Shown here piece after piece: positions 1 to 5,829 of a stretch of 8,881 nt of DNA. The notes beneath the pieces are model-generated. The model was not told the origin of the DNA, did not search any database, and saw only the letters and a program-made list of their open reading frames with translations. The stretch is from Pseudomonadota bacterium (GTDB lineage Bacteria > Pseudomonadota > Alphaproteobacteria > Rhizobiales > Rhizobiaceae): contig JAEWHQ010000284.1 in assembly GCA_023387715.1 (NCBI GenBank), positions 1-8,881 on the forward strand, in the 5' to 3' direction. The translations under genes were made by a program, and so were the position numbers. Positions within the stretch are counted from its first letter, which is position 1, and each line of letters starts with the position of its first letter.

Positions 1-728
1 GGATCCCAGAACCACCAGCCGCCCCAGCCGAGTTCGTAATAAGCCCAGTAAGAGCCCATAGAAATACCGCCGGTGAGGAAAACCCATGCAGTCAATGTCC
101 AAGGACGAACCCAACGCGCCCATGCTGCATCAATACGACCTTCCATGAGAGCCGCCACCGCAAAGGAAAAACAAACCGAAAAGCCAACATAACCCAAATA
201 GAGCATTGGCGGATGAACTGCCAAACCAAAATCTTGCAATAGAGGATTAAGGTCATTGCCCTCCATCGGCACCGGAAAGACGCGAATAAACGGGTTTGAC
301 GAGAAAATGATGAACAACAAAAATGCTGTTGCAATCCAGCCCTGCACAGCCAATACATTGGAGCGCAGCGTGTCAGGAAGATTAGCACTGAAAGCCGCAA
401 CCAGTGCGCTGAAGAATGTTAAAATCAACACCCAAAGCAGCATCGAGCCTTCATGGTTGCCCCAAACACCGCTGATCTTATAAATCATCGGTTTTGCAGA
501 ATGCGAGTTTTCAAAAACGTTCAAGACTGAAAAGTCGGAGACTACATAAGCTTGTGTCAGTATGGCGAAAGCCAGCGCGACCATACCAAAAGCCGCAATG
601 GCAGTGGGAGCCGCCACCGACATCATACGACTGTCATTTTTACGTGCGCCAATAACCGGCAGAACGGATTGAATGATGGAAAGCGCCAGTGCTAATACCA
701 GCGCAAAATGTCCGATTTCGACGCTCAT
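1..728 (-). CDS. ccmF: Cytochrome c heme lyase subunit CcmF, N-terminal part (3' end outside window)
   Basis: This is the first 242 codons of CcmF (CycK), the large inner-membrane protein of System I cytochrome c maturation, which takes heme from holo-CcmE and with CcmH attaches it to apocytochrome c on the periplasmic side. The frame opens at ATG 728 and stays open to the left edge, so the gene is cut there; the family is usually about 650 residues. Visible landmarks are GVWGNHEGSMLLW at residues 87-99, the HPPMLYLGY stretch with His172 (matching a conserved candidate heme-ligand histidine of CcmF), and the beginning of the tryptophan-rich WWD heme-handling motif, GWGGWWFWD at 234-242. Several hydrophobic segments fit its multi-spanning topology. 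An AGGA ribosome-binding sequence overlaps the ccmE stop, 9 bases separate the two genes, and they are clearly in one operon. Identification is firm; only the C-terminal two thirds is unseen. Confidence 0.96.
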   Translation of the reverse strand, partial: MSVEIGHFALVLALALSIIQSVLPVIGARKNDSRMMSVAAPTAIAAFGMVALAFAILTQAYVVSDFSVLNVFENSHSAKPMIYKISGVWGNHEGSMLLWVLILTFFSALVAAFSANLPDTLRSNVLAVQGWIATAFLLFIIFSSNPFIRVFPVPMEGNDLNPLLQDFGLAVHPPMLYLGYVGFSVCFSFAVAALMEGRIDAAWARWVRPWTLTAWVFLTGGISMGSYWAYYELGWGGWWFWD

Positions 729-737
729 CTTTTATTC

Positions 738-1247
738 CTACTCAGTCTCTTTCCAGACGCCTTTAGCTTTCAGGCTGTCAGCCAGATCCTTCGGCACGTA
801 ATTTTCATCGTGTTTTGCAAGAACGCTATCGGCCTGAAACACGCCGTTCTGGTCAAAGCGTCCTTCAATGACAACGCCCTGCCCTTCACGGAAAAGATCA
901 GGCACAATACCATCAAAAAACACAGGAACCGTTTTGATGGTGTCAGTCACCACAAAACGCAACTGGGTGCCATCTCGCTTGACGCTTTCTTCTTCTACAA
1001 GACCGCCAAGACGAAAGCGCGAGCCGGAAGTCATATCAGTTTCAGTCAAATCGGCTGGAGTGCGGAAAAAACGAATATCCTGACTAAAAGCCACCAGCAT
1101 CAAAGCCACGGCAATTCCCAGAACAGCCAAAGCACCCAACACCAGATACAGACGCTTTTTCTTACGCTGGCTCATTGTCTTTGCAATTGACGAGCCCTTT
1201 GCAACAGACGGAGCCGCGGATGGTTGACGCCCGGCAATATCACTCAT
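738..1247 (-). CDS. ccmE: Cytochrome c-type biogenesis heme chaperone CcmE
   Basis: CcmE (CycJ) is the membrane-anchored periplasmic heme chaperone of System I: it binds heme covalently through a histidine and passes it to CcmF/CcmH. The 169-residue product has a basic N-terminus (QRKKKR at 27-32), one membrane anchor at about 33-54, then the small beta-barrel domain. The heme-binding signature [11 protein letters not shown] is present, with His146 as the covalent attachment residue and Tyr150 as the axial-ligand position. ATG 1247 is preferred because it overlaps the restored ccmI stop as ATGA and has GAGG upstream. This adds about 24 residues before the position where many CcmE proteins begin; an internal ATG at 1175 is a weaker alternative. 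The gene lies between ccmI and ccmF, as expected for a ccmIEF operon, and looks intact. Confidence 0.97.
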   Translation of the reverse strand: MSDIAGRQPSAAPSVAKGSSIAKTMSQRKKKRLYLVLGALAVLGIAVALMLVAFSQDIRFFRTPADLTETDMTSGSRFRLGGLVEEESVKRDGTQLRFVVTDTIKTVPVFFDGIVPDLFREGQGVVIEGRFDQNGVFQADSVLAKHDENYVPKDLADSLKAKGVWKETE

Positions 1248-2400
1248 GGCTCAGCACCCTCAACTTCAAGATTTAACGTTTTCGCATGCGCAATCAGCAA
1301 TGAGCGCCTATCTTCAGGCAACAGTTTCACGGCCTGTTTCAAAGCTGCTTTTGCATCATCAGCTTTCTGCATAATCATATAGTAACTGATAGACGTTTCC
1401 AGCCTTCGAGATCATCAGGCTGTGCTTCCAGCTTGGCTTGCAATCCGGCAACCATGCCTTCGATCATTTCTTTACGTTGATCATCACTCATAGATGCCGC
1501 AGCCTCTACTTCCTGAGCACTTGGCCCCTTAACAAGCGGTGTTACGGTAGCAGGTGCTTGTGCCGGTGCCGTTTCGCCGTCAATACGACGTATGGCATCT
1601 TCAATCTGTGCACGCCAAGGCGCATCAGCACTTGAGCGATCGAGGAACGCTTTCAAAAATGCTTTTGCTTCATCGTTTTTGCCGTCTTGCAGCAATGTAC
1701 GGGCAAGGAAAAACTGCGGGCGATAATCATCCGGATTTTGGGCAGCTGCTTTTTCAAACAAAGCATGCGCTTCAACTGTTACCAAACCACCGGATTTTAG
1801 CACCAGTGATTCAGCCAAACCCAGATTGCGCGCAAAATCTTCACCGTTCAAACGGATCGAATTGCGATAAGCATTAATCGCCTCGTCCACACGTCCAAGA
1901 CGCAAATAAATCGGAGCCAGAACATTCCAGCCACGTCCGTCTTGCGGGTTTTGTGCCAGATGCGCTTCAGCCTGCGAAACAAGCTCTTCAACCGGCGCGC
2001 GTTCCGGATTGCTGGCAACGCGCTGCGACAATGGTTGTGACGGCAGATCCGGTGACCCAACGGAAGAATAAATCCCCCATGACAATAAAGGTACCAACAA
2101 AACCGAAATAAAAGCGATCAGTTTATGCGCTTTAATATTGTCGCTGACCGATTGTGCCAGAGACGTTTTCTTCTCTGCTTTCAAAAGACGGCGGGCGATT
2201 TCAAGTCGTGCCTGCTCTGCACTTTGTGCATCAATCATACCACGGGAAACGTCTGCATCAATTTCCGTCATCTGATCACGATAGACTTCGAGATCATTTT
2301 GATCGGCGGTTTGAGACGCGTGAGTGCTACGCGAGAGTGGTATCAGAACTACCAGTGTCGCAATAACAGTTAAACATGCAGAAAAAAGCCAAAATTCCAT
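1244..2400 (-). pseudogene. ccmI: Cytochrome c biogenesis protein CcmI, frameshifted near the 3' end
   Basis: CcmI (CycH) is the apocytochrome c chaperone of the heme ligation complex. The readable frame 2400-1375 gives 341 residues: a first membrane helix at 2-22, a coiled-coil-prone cytoplasmic loop with the family pattern VYRDQ and EIARRLL (39-73), a second helix at about 93-112, then a periplasmic TPR region (about 139-250 and the C-terminal end). The frame ends abruptly after LEGWKRL. One frame over, the sequence continues without a gap as a normal CcmI C-terminus (YMIMQKADDAKAAL, then LLPEDRRSLLIAHA) and stops at 1244 as a 4-base ATGA overlap with ccmE. One missing base around 1385-1392 explains this, and the restored product would be about 385 residues. 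There is no homopolymer or slippery heptamer, so this is a real mutation or a sequencing error, not programmed frameshifting. A C-terminally shortened CcmI could still be partly active. No strong ribosome-binding site precedes ATG 2400. Confidence 0.9.
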
Positions 2401-2501
2401 AATGCAGACTTATGCCGAACAATAATAAAATCCAACCTTAACTGTGCGATTTTAACCGAATAGGTCAATTCGCCGCAAATTAAGACAGTGTACCGATACG
2501 A

Positions 2502-2972
2502 TCAGGTCAGTGGTGTCCAGCTACCATTCGGATTGCGGCACGCCGTGCCACGCACAGTTTGCGGCACGCCGTTCATATTAAAGCTATGAGTATATTGACG
2601 ACAATTTTGCGAGCCAACCTGATAAGCCTGTGCAGCCACGACTTCACCGGATGCCAAAGCGCCAGCTGCTTTCCATGAGACAGCCTTACCCGCAGCAGAA
2701 TATTCAAGCGCGCGATATTCAGCTTCAAGCGCCTTGCGGCGATCTTCACCAGCTAATTGCAAAGCATTTGAACCGAGCAAACCATTGCCCAGTTCGCTTA
2801 GGACGCCGGTGTCATTTTTTTGAGAGCCCGTGCTTGTCAAACGTAAATCAGGCACTGCTTTACCAGCAGCTCCGCAGGCACTCAGCACAGCCGAAGCACC
2901 AACAAGCATGATAACAGAAAAAAACTTTCCGGAGAACGGCCCAAAGAACGACATCGCAGTTTTCATAGCCAC
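2502..2972 (-). CDS. Putative lipoprotein, 17-kDa surface-antigen-like C-terminal domain
   Basis: The 156-residue product has a signal peptide ending in a lipobox, LSAC with Cys33 as the lipidation site, so it should be anchored in the outer membrane. After a low-complexity linker the C-terminal half (about 84-154) matches the pattern of the RT0821/Lpp0805-type surface protein domain: W100, then CRQY at 124-127, a short strand region, GTACR at 142-146 and NGSW at 149-152. Cys124 and Cys145 could form a disulfide in the periplasm. The frame starts with GTG at 2972 (a GTGAAAG stretch upstream), but ATG at 2966 is a plausible alternative and leaves a standard lipoprotein signal. It sits between feuQ (122 bases upstream) and ccmI (101 bases downstream). 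No function is known to me. The family call rests on remembered motif patterns, not on a search. Confidence 0.78.
   Translation of the reverse strand: MAMKTAMSFFGPFSGKFFSVIMLVGASAVLSACGAAGKAVPDLRLTSTGSQKNDTGVLSELGNGLLGSNALQLAGEDRRKALEAEYRALEYSAAGKAVSWKAAGALASGEVVAAQAYQVGSQNCRQYTHSFNMNGVPQTVRGTACRNPNGSWTPLT
2533..2572 (-). repeat. Two exact 14-bp direct repeats inside the lipoprotein gene
   Basis: TTGCGGCACGCCGT occurs at 2533-2546 and again at 2559-2572 on the plus strand, a period of 26 bases. Both copies lie in the last part of the lipoprotein gene and are read in different codon phases (NGVPQT against GTACRN), so amino-acid repetition does not explain them. The first copy is also part of a short inverted repeat, GGCAC-gcc-GTGCC, at 2537-2549. 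Confidence 0.6.
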
Positions 2973-2989
2973 CGACTTTCACCCACCAA

Positions 2990-3015
2990 CTTACAACCTG
3001 TAAGCCTGCTTACAA
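2990..3015. promoter_or_regulatory. Three alternating TTACA half-sites upstream of the lipoprotein gene (possible operator or RNA switch)
   Basis: On the plus strand three 7-bp units follow one another: CTTACAA at 2990-2996, TGTAAGC at 2999-3005 and GCTTACA at 3008-3014 (followed by A3015). The outer two are direct copies of CTTACAA offset by 19 bases. The middle unit is inverted and pairs perfectly with either neighbour: 6 bp with a 3-base gap at 2990-3004, or 7 bp with a 2-base gap at 2999-3014. The set lies 18-43 bases before the GTG start and just downstream of a TATAAA box, where a repressor operator would sit. In RNA the same sequence could form two mutually exclusive hairpins. The binding protein is unknown. 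Confidence 0.45.
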
Positions 3016-3017
3016 GT

Positions 3018-3023
3018 TTTATA
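3018..3023 (-). promoter_or_regulatory. Possible -10 element of the lipoprotein gene promoter
   Basis: TATAAA is read on the minus strand 46 bases before the lipoprotein GTG, in the AT-rich gap after feuQ. No convincing -35 hexamer lies 16-18 bases upstream. A second AT-rich box, TATATA, lies further upstream in the same gap. The promoter would therefore be weak or activator-dependent. This is a position-based guess. Confidence 0.25.
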
Positions 3024-3094
3024 AAGCAAAGCACGACAATGCCTCTCTATATAGCAGAGATTGCGCCTTAATCTTGTTAAACAACAGGTAATAT

Positions 3095-4438
3095 TCACTT
3101 TTTCACAAGAGGAAGCGTTATTTGTGCCCGAAGCCCGCCCAGCTGTGACGATTTCAACACAAATTGACCGCCATATTCCTTCACAGTGTCCTGAACAATC
3201 GCAAGTCCTAAGCCCGTTCCCGGCTTTGTTTCGTCAATTCGGCGGCCACGCTGCATAGCTTCAGCCATTTTATCTGCCGCTAATCCGGGGCCATCATCCT
3301 CAATGGTAATCATAAATTCGGTATCATTTGCTGTTTTCTGCAAACTCATCAGAATTTTTGAGTGCCCCCACTTACCGGCATTTTCCATCAGGTTACCGAT
3401 GACTTCTTCCAAATCTTCTTTTTCACCAGCAAAGATAGCGTCAGCAAATTTATTGATAAACCTGACTTGAAGCTGCGGATTAAGCTTTTTCGTGACCCGG
3501 TCAATCCGCTCTAAAACGGGTGTAACCGGCGTTCTGAACACCACGCTGTCGCGCTGTGCTGCAATGCGAGCGCGCTGCAAATAATGTTGGATTTGCAATT
3601 GCATAGCTTCGCTTTGTTCCGTCACAATGCGCCCTTGTTCACCACCAAGAGCTCGGCCTTCATTCATCAAAACAGTTAAAGGCGTCTTGAGCGAATGTGC
3701 AAGATTACCCACTTGGGTGCGCGAGCGCTCCATAATGCGCACGTTATTTTCAATGAGTGCGTTCATTTCCTGAGCAAGCGGTGCAATTTCAATCGGCAAA
3801 TCAGAAGTCAAACGTGGTGCTCTACCCTCACGAATATCCGCCAGCGAGCGACGCACGCGATCCAATGGTCGCAATCCAAATAAGATCACCGCAGCATTAA
3901 TCAAAATACTGCCAATGCCAAAAACACCTAAATAGCTATAAAGTCGGGCATTAAAATCGCGGTTTTCCTGCTTAACTTCGCTCAGATTGCCCATCACTCT
4001 GAAACGGGCGATGCGATTTTCGCTATCTAATACCACTTCCGTTTCCGCAACAAACAGCTCTTCGCCATTTGGCCCATGCGCCGGATAGGTTCGCTTAAAC
4101 GAGCTATCGAAAGGGAAAGCAACCAAGCTTTCCTGACCGATTTTCCGACTGCCTAATGATAAAGAATGAAGCGTGCCGTGAAGATTGGCAGAAACGGAAT
4201 CCACTTCCCAATACCAGCCGGAGGTGGGGCTGGAATAACGGATTTCGCCTAATTCAGGCCGCCCTTGTAAATCGCCATTATCAGAAACACTGACCGAGCC
4301 GACCAGATTATAAAGATGCGCCCATAACAGGCGCTCAAAATTGCGCTCTGATGCCTGTTTATAAATAGAACCGATTAATGTCGCGACAACAACCAGCGCC
4401 ACGATCACCCAAAGCGTGGATAATGTAACCACGCGCAA
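3095..4438 (-). CDS. feuQ: Two-component sensor histidine kinase FeuQ (PhoQ-like); true start probably CTG at 4480
   Basis: This inner-membrane sensor kinase should phosphorylate FeuP. In the 447-residue frame counted from the TTG at 4438: a first membrane helix at about 7-25, a periplasmic sensor region at about 26-165, a second helix at about 169-189, a HAMP-like linker, the dimerisation/phosphoacceptor helix with HSLKTPL (His248), and the ATPase domain with N box NLMENAGKW (Asn353), G1 box DDGPGL (381-386) and G2 box GTGLGL (407-412). All catalytic motifs are intact. The frame extends upstream of 4438 to a stop at 4481-4483. A CTG at 4480-4478 overlaps the feuP stop as CTGA and has AGAAGG nine bases before it, while TTG 4438 has no ribosome-binding site. 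The longer form adds 14 residues including a basic ARFKPALHSLAL stretch before helix 1 and would be 461 residues. The family is known in rhizobia for osmotic/envelope signalling. The symbol is assigned by similarity and gene order. Confidence 0.88.
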   Translation of the reverse strand: MRVVTLSTLWVIVALVVVATLIGSIYKQASERNFERLLWAHLYNLVGSVSVSDNGDLQGRPELGEIRYSSPTSGWYWEVDSVSANLHGTLHSLSLGSRKIGQESLVAFPFDSSFKRTYPAHGPNGEELFVAETEVVLDSENRIARFRVMGNLSEVKQENRDFNARLYSYLGVFGIGSILINAAVILFGLRPLDRVRRSLADIREGRAPRLTSDLPIEIAPLAQEMNALIENNVRIMERSRTQVGNLAHSLKTPLTVLMNEGRALGGEQGRIVTEQSEAMQLQIQHYLQRARIAAQRDSVVFRTPVTPVLERIDRVTKKLNPQLQVRFINKFADAIFAGEKEDLEEVIGNLMENAGKWGHSKILMSLQKTANDTEFMITIEDDGPGLAADKMAEAMQRGRRIDETKPGTGLGLAIVQDTVKEYGGQFVLKSSQLGGLRAQITLPLVKK

Positions 4439-4476
4439 AGCGAGCGAATGAAGGGCTGGTTTAAACCGTGCAATAC

Positions 4477-5160
4477 TCAGCTATTCACACCTTCTGTATT
4501 GGCACCCGAATTCATACGATAGCCCATGCCACGAACGGTTTCGATGAGATCAATCCCCATCTTCCTGCGCAAACGTCCGACAAAAACTTCAATCGTATTC
4601 GAATCACGATCAAAGTCCTGATCGTACAAATGCTCAACCAGTTCTGTGCGCGAAATCACCTTATCCATATGGTGCATCAGATAAGATAACAGCCGAAACT
4701 CATGCGAAGTCAGCTTCAATGCAGTACCGTCAACAGTCACTTTGGACGTCTTCGTATCAAGCAGCAAAGGCCCGCAGGAGAGTTCCGAAGAAGCATGTCC
4801 GGCTGCGCGACGAATAAGCGCCCGCAAACGTGCCAGCACTTCTTCAACATGAAACGGCTTAGCCACATAATCATCGGCACCGGCATCAATGCCAGCCACT
4901 TTGTCCGACCAGCGATCACGTGCTGTCAGCATCAAAACCGGCATGCTACGACCATCACGGCGCCAGCGCTCAACCACACTGATACCGTCCATCTGCGGCA
5001 AGCCAATATCAAGGATGACCGCATCATAAGGCTCGGTATCGCCCAGAAAATGGCCTTCTTCACCGTCATATGCGCTATCAACCACATAACCTGCTTCTAT
5101 CATTGCTTCTGACAGCTGCCGGTTCAGGTCTTTATCATCTTCAACGATCAATATGCGCAC
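4477..5160 (-). CDS. feuP: Two-component response regulator FeuP (OmpR/PhoB class)
   Basis: This is a 227-residue DNA-binding response regulator, the partner of the kinase encoded just downstream. The receiver domain (1-118) has the acidic pair Asp8/Asp9, phosphoacceptor Asp51 in LDIGLPQMDG, Thr79 and Lys101 in KPF. The C-terminal winged helix (about 126-220) has the OmpR/PhoB pattern, including LTSHEFRLL and VFVGRLRRKM followed by TVRGMGYR. The start is GTG at 5160, supported by AAAGG six to ten bases upstream and because translation then begins at the canonical MRILIVEDD. The gene lies 42 bases downstream of the small exported protein and runs into feuQ, so the three are probably co-transcribed. 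In Sinorhizobium, FeuP activates genes for cyclic glucan export; whether that regulon holds here cannot be seen. FeuP rather than another PhoP-like regulator is inferred from gene order and sequence feel. Confidence 0.9.
   Translation of the reverse strand: MRILIVEDDKDLNRQLSEAMIEAGYVVDSAYDGEEGHFLGDTEPYDAVILDIGLPQMDGISVVERWRRDGRSMPVLMLTARDRWSDKVAGIDAGADDYVAKPFHVEEVLARLRALIRRAAGHASSELSCGPLLLDTKTSKVTVDGTALKLTSHEFRLLSYLMHHMDKVISRTELVEHLYDQDFDRDSNTIEVFVGRLRRKMGIDLIETVRGMGYRMNSGANTEGVNS
4490..4495 (-). promoter_or_regulatory. Ribosome-binding site supporting a CTG start for feuQ
   Basis: AGAAGG is read on the minus strand inside the last codons of feuP, nine bases before the in-frame CTG at 4480-4478. 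No ATG or GTG occurs in the feuQ frame between the upstream stop (4483-4481) and the GTG at 4432, and nothing resembling a ribosome-binding site precedes the TTG at 4438. The site therefore decides the start in favour of CTG, unless a base error has hidden an ordinary start codon. Confidence 0.5.
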
Positions 5161-5194
5161 TGTATCGCCTTTCGAAATGCATTCGTGTGTCTCA

Positions 5195-5217
5195 GTGCCT
5201 GCTTATTCCGCAGGCAC
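5195..5217 (-). promoter_or_regulatory. Perfect 8-bp stem-loop with the feuN-like stop codon in the loop
   Basis: GTGCCTGC (5195-5202) and GCAGGCAC (5210-5217) are exact inverted copies separated by 7 bases, and the TAA stop (5205-5203) falls inside that loop. The stem is GC-rich. On the transcribed strand no run of T follows, so it does not look like an ordinary Rho-independent terminator. It sits 35 bases before the feuP start. It may stabilise or punctuate the mRNA between the exported protein and feuP, or set how much readthrough reaches feuPQ. Confidence 0.55.
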
Positions 5218-5502
5218 CGCAACTTCCACGCGGCGCGGACGTTCACCGTCACGGCCCGGCACGAGCACGACAACAACACAGACATTTCTGCCCCCCTGCA
5301 CCGCAGGAGTAGCCTTTGTTAAAGTTCCGCCTTGGGCGGCAGCAACACGCTGCCCTGCTGCGGCACAATCATCTGCAGCAGCGACCACAAGATTTGCCTT
5401 GTGCGGAACAACCATCGGAAGGCTGGCGGAAATTGCCGGAGAGCTAACGGCCGCAACTGCCATACCGAGAATAAGTGTAAATGCGGAGAGCTTTTTCATC
5501 AT
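5203..5502 (-). CDS. feuN: Small exported protein, candidate FeuN-type modulator of FeuPQ (PepSY-like)
   Basis: The 99-residue product starts MMKKL, has a hydrophobic signal core and a likely signal peptidase I site after ISA (residue 26), leaving a mature periplasmic protein of about 73 residues. It has two cysteines, Cys46 and Cys75, that could pair. A helix-like AAAGQRVAAAQGG stretch, then a strand with NVCVVVVLVPG, then DGERPRRVEVAVP, gives the helix-strand-dG-strand order of PepSY-type inhibitor domains. It is encoded immediately before feuP, 42 bases apart. In Sinorhizobium meliloti a small periplasmic protein, FeuN, is encoded with feuPQ and restrains the FeuQ kinase; size, export signal and position here fit that role. 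The gene name is an inference from this context and was not tested by alignment. ATG 5502 and ATG 5499 are both possible starts; neither has a clear ribosome-binding site. Composition is alanine- and valine-rich. Confidence 0.68.
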   Translation of the reverse strand: MMKKLSAFTLILGMAVAAVSSPAISASLPMVVPHKANLVVAAADDCAAAGQRVAAAQGGTLTKATPAVQGGRNVCVVVVLVPGRDGERPRRVEVAVPAE

Positions 5503-5504
5503 GA

Positions 5505-5541
5505 TGCTTTTATAGTATGCCCTAGCTGAACATTACATGAA
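5505..5541 (-). promoter_or_regulatory. Putative feuN-feuPQ promoter with an 11-bp-spaced direct repeat
   Basis: On the minus strand TTCA occurs twice exactly 11 bases apart (plus-strand TGAA at 5538-5541 and 5527-5530), the spacing used by many OmpR-class regulators. An AT-rich TACTAT/TATAAA box follows at 5517-5509. No -35 hexamer is evident, as expected for an activated promoter. Transcription from this box would begin within a few bases of ATG 5502, giving a leaderless or nearly leaderless message, consistent with the missing ribosome-binding site. FeuP self-regulation is a guess. Confidence 0.35.
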
Positions 5542-5598
5542 TGACCCAGCAAGGCTGAATCCCATACATTTGAACCTTAGCTATCATGTTTTGTAATT

Positions 5599-5805
5599 TT
5601 ATGAAATGCGCGAAGTTGCTTTCATACGCCCGATAATCGCAAAAATCCCCGCGCTGGCTGCCGCAAGTTGCATAAGTGCATCAACTAAGGTCGCCTGCTC
5701 CACCACACCAACGGGTATTCCAAGCAGGTTTCCTGCCGGATAGAGCAATGCCACCATCGAAGCCCAGATCGTTCGCGACAAATACCAAGGTTTATTCGCT
5801 GTCAT
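5599..5805 (-). CDS. Small two-helix membrane protein, holin-like, at the end of the GTA/phage cluster
   Basis: The product is 68 residues with two hydrophobic segments, about 12-30 and 43-59, separated by a short turn containing GIPVG, and a short basic tail (GRMKATSRIS). The WYLSRTIWASMVAL opening and GRMKATSRI ending resemble small membrane proteins that I associate with phage and GTA tail-module ends, often labelled holin or hypothetical. A good ribosome-binding site, AGAGG, lies seven bases before ATG 5805, and only 24 bases separate it from the host-specificity gene, so the two should share a transcript. Possible roles are a holin for endolysin release or a membrane partner of the tail hub. 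Being a holin is not shown; no lytic enzyme gene is visible next to it. Confidence 0.7.
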   Translation of the reverse strand: MTANKPWYLSRTIWASMVALLYPAGNLLGIPVGVVEQATLVDALMQLAAASAGIFAIIGRMKATSRIS

Positions 5806-5829
5806 ATTCTGACCTCTTTCTCTTTGATT

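Noticed and set aside
1..6. GGATCC at the first base, suggesting a BamHI clone end
   Set aside because: It falls in frame within the conserved WDP of CcmF, so it may be natural; it says nothing about biology, though a cloned origin would make sequencing errors such as the ccmI shift more likely.
708..1190. Plus-strand open frame of 160 codons opposite ccmE
   Set aside because: It is the complement of a well-recognised ccmE frame, has no family resemblance or plausible ribosome-binding site, and is composed of chance codons.
2440..2468. Possible ccm promoter with TTGACC as -35 on the minus strand
   Set aside because: At 17-base spacing the -10 position reads ACAGTT, a poor match; no better pairing was found, so ccmI may be transcribed from upstream.
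3041..3094. Possible terminator after feuQ (short TTGT-ttA-ACAA and CTCT/AGAG inverted repeats)
   Set aside because: The stems are only four base pairs, AT-rich or weak, and no T-run follows on the transcribed strand.
5545..5560. Small CAGC-ctt-GCTG hairpin between the holin-like gene and the feuN candidate
   Set aside because: A four-base stem without a T-tract is too weak to call a terminator.
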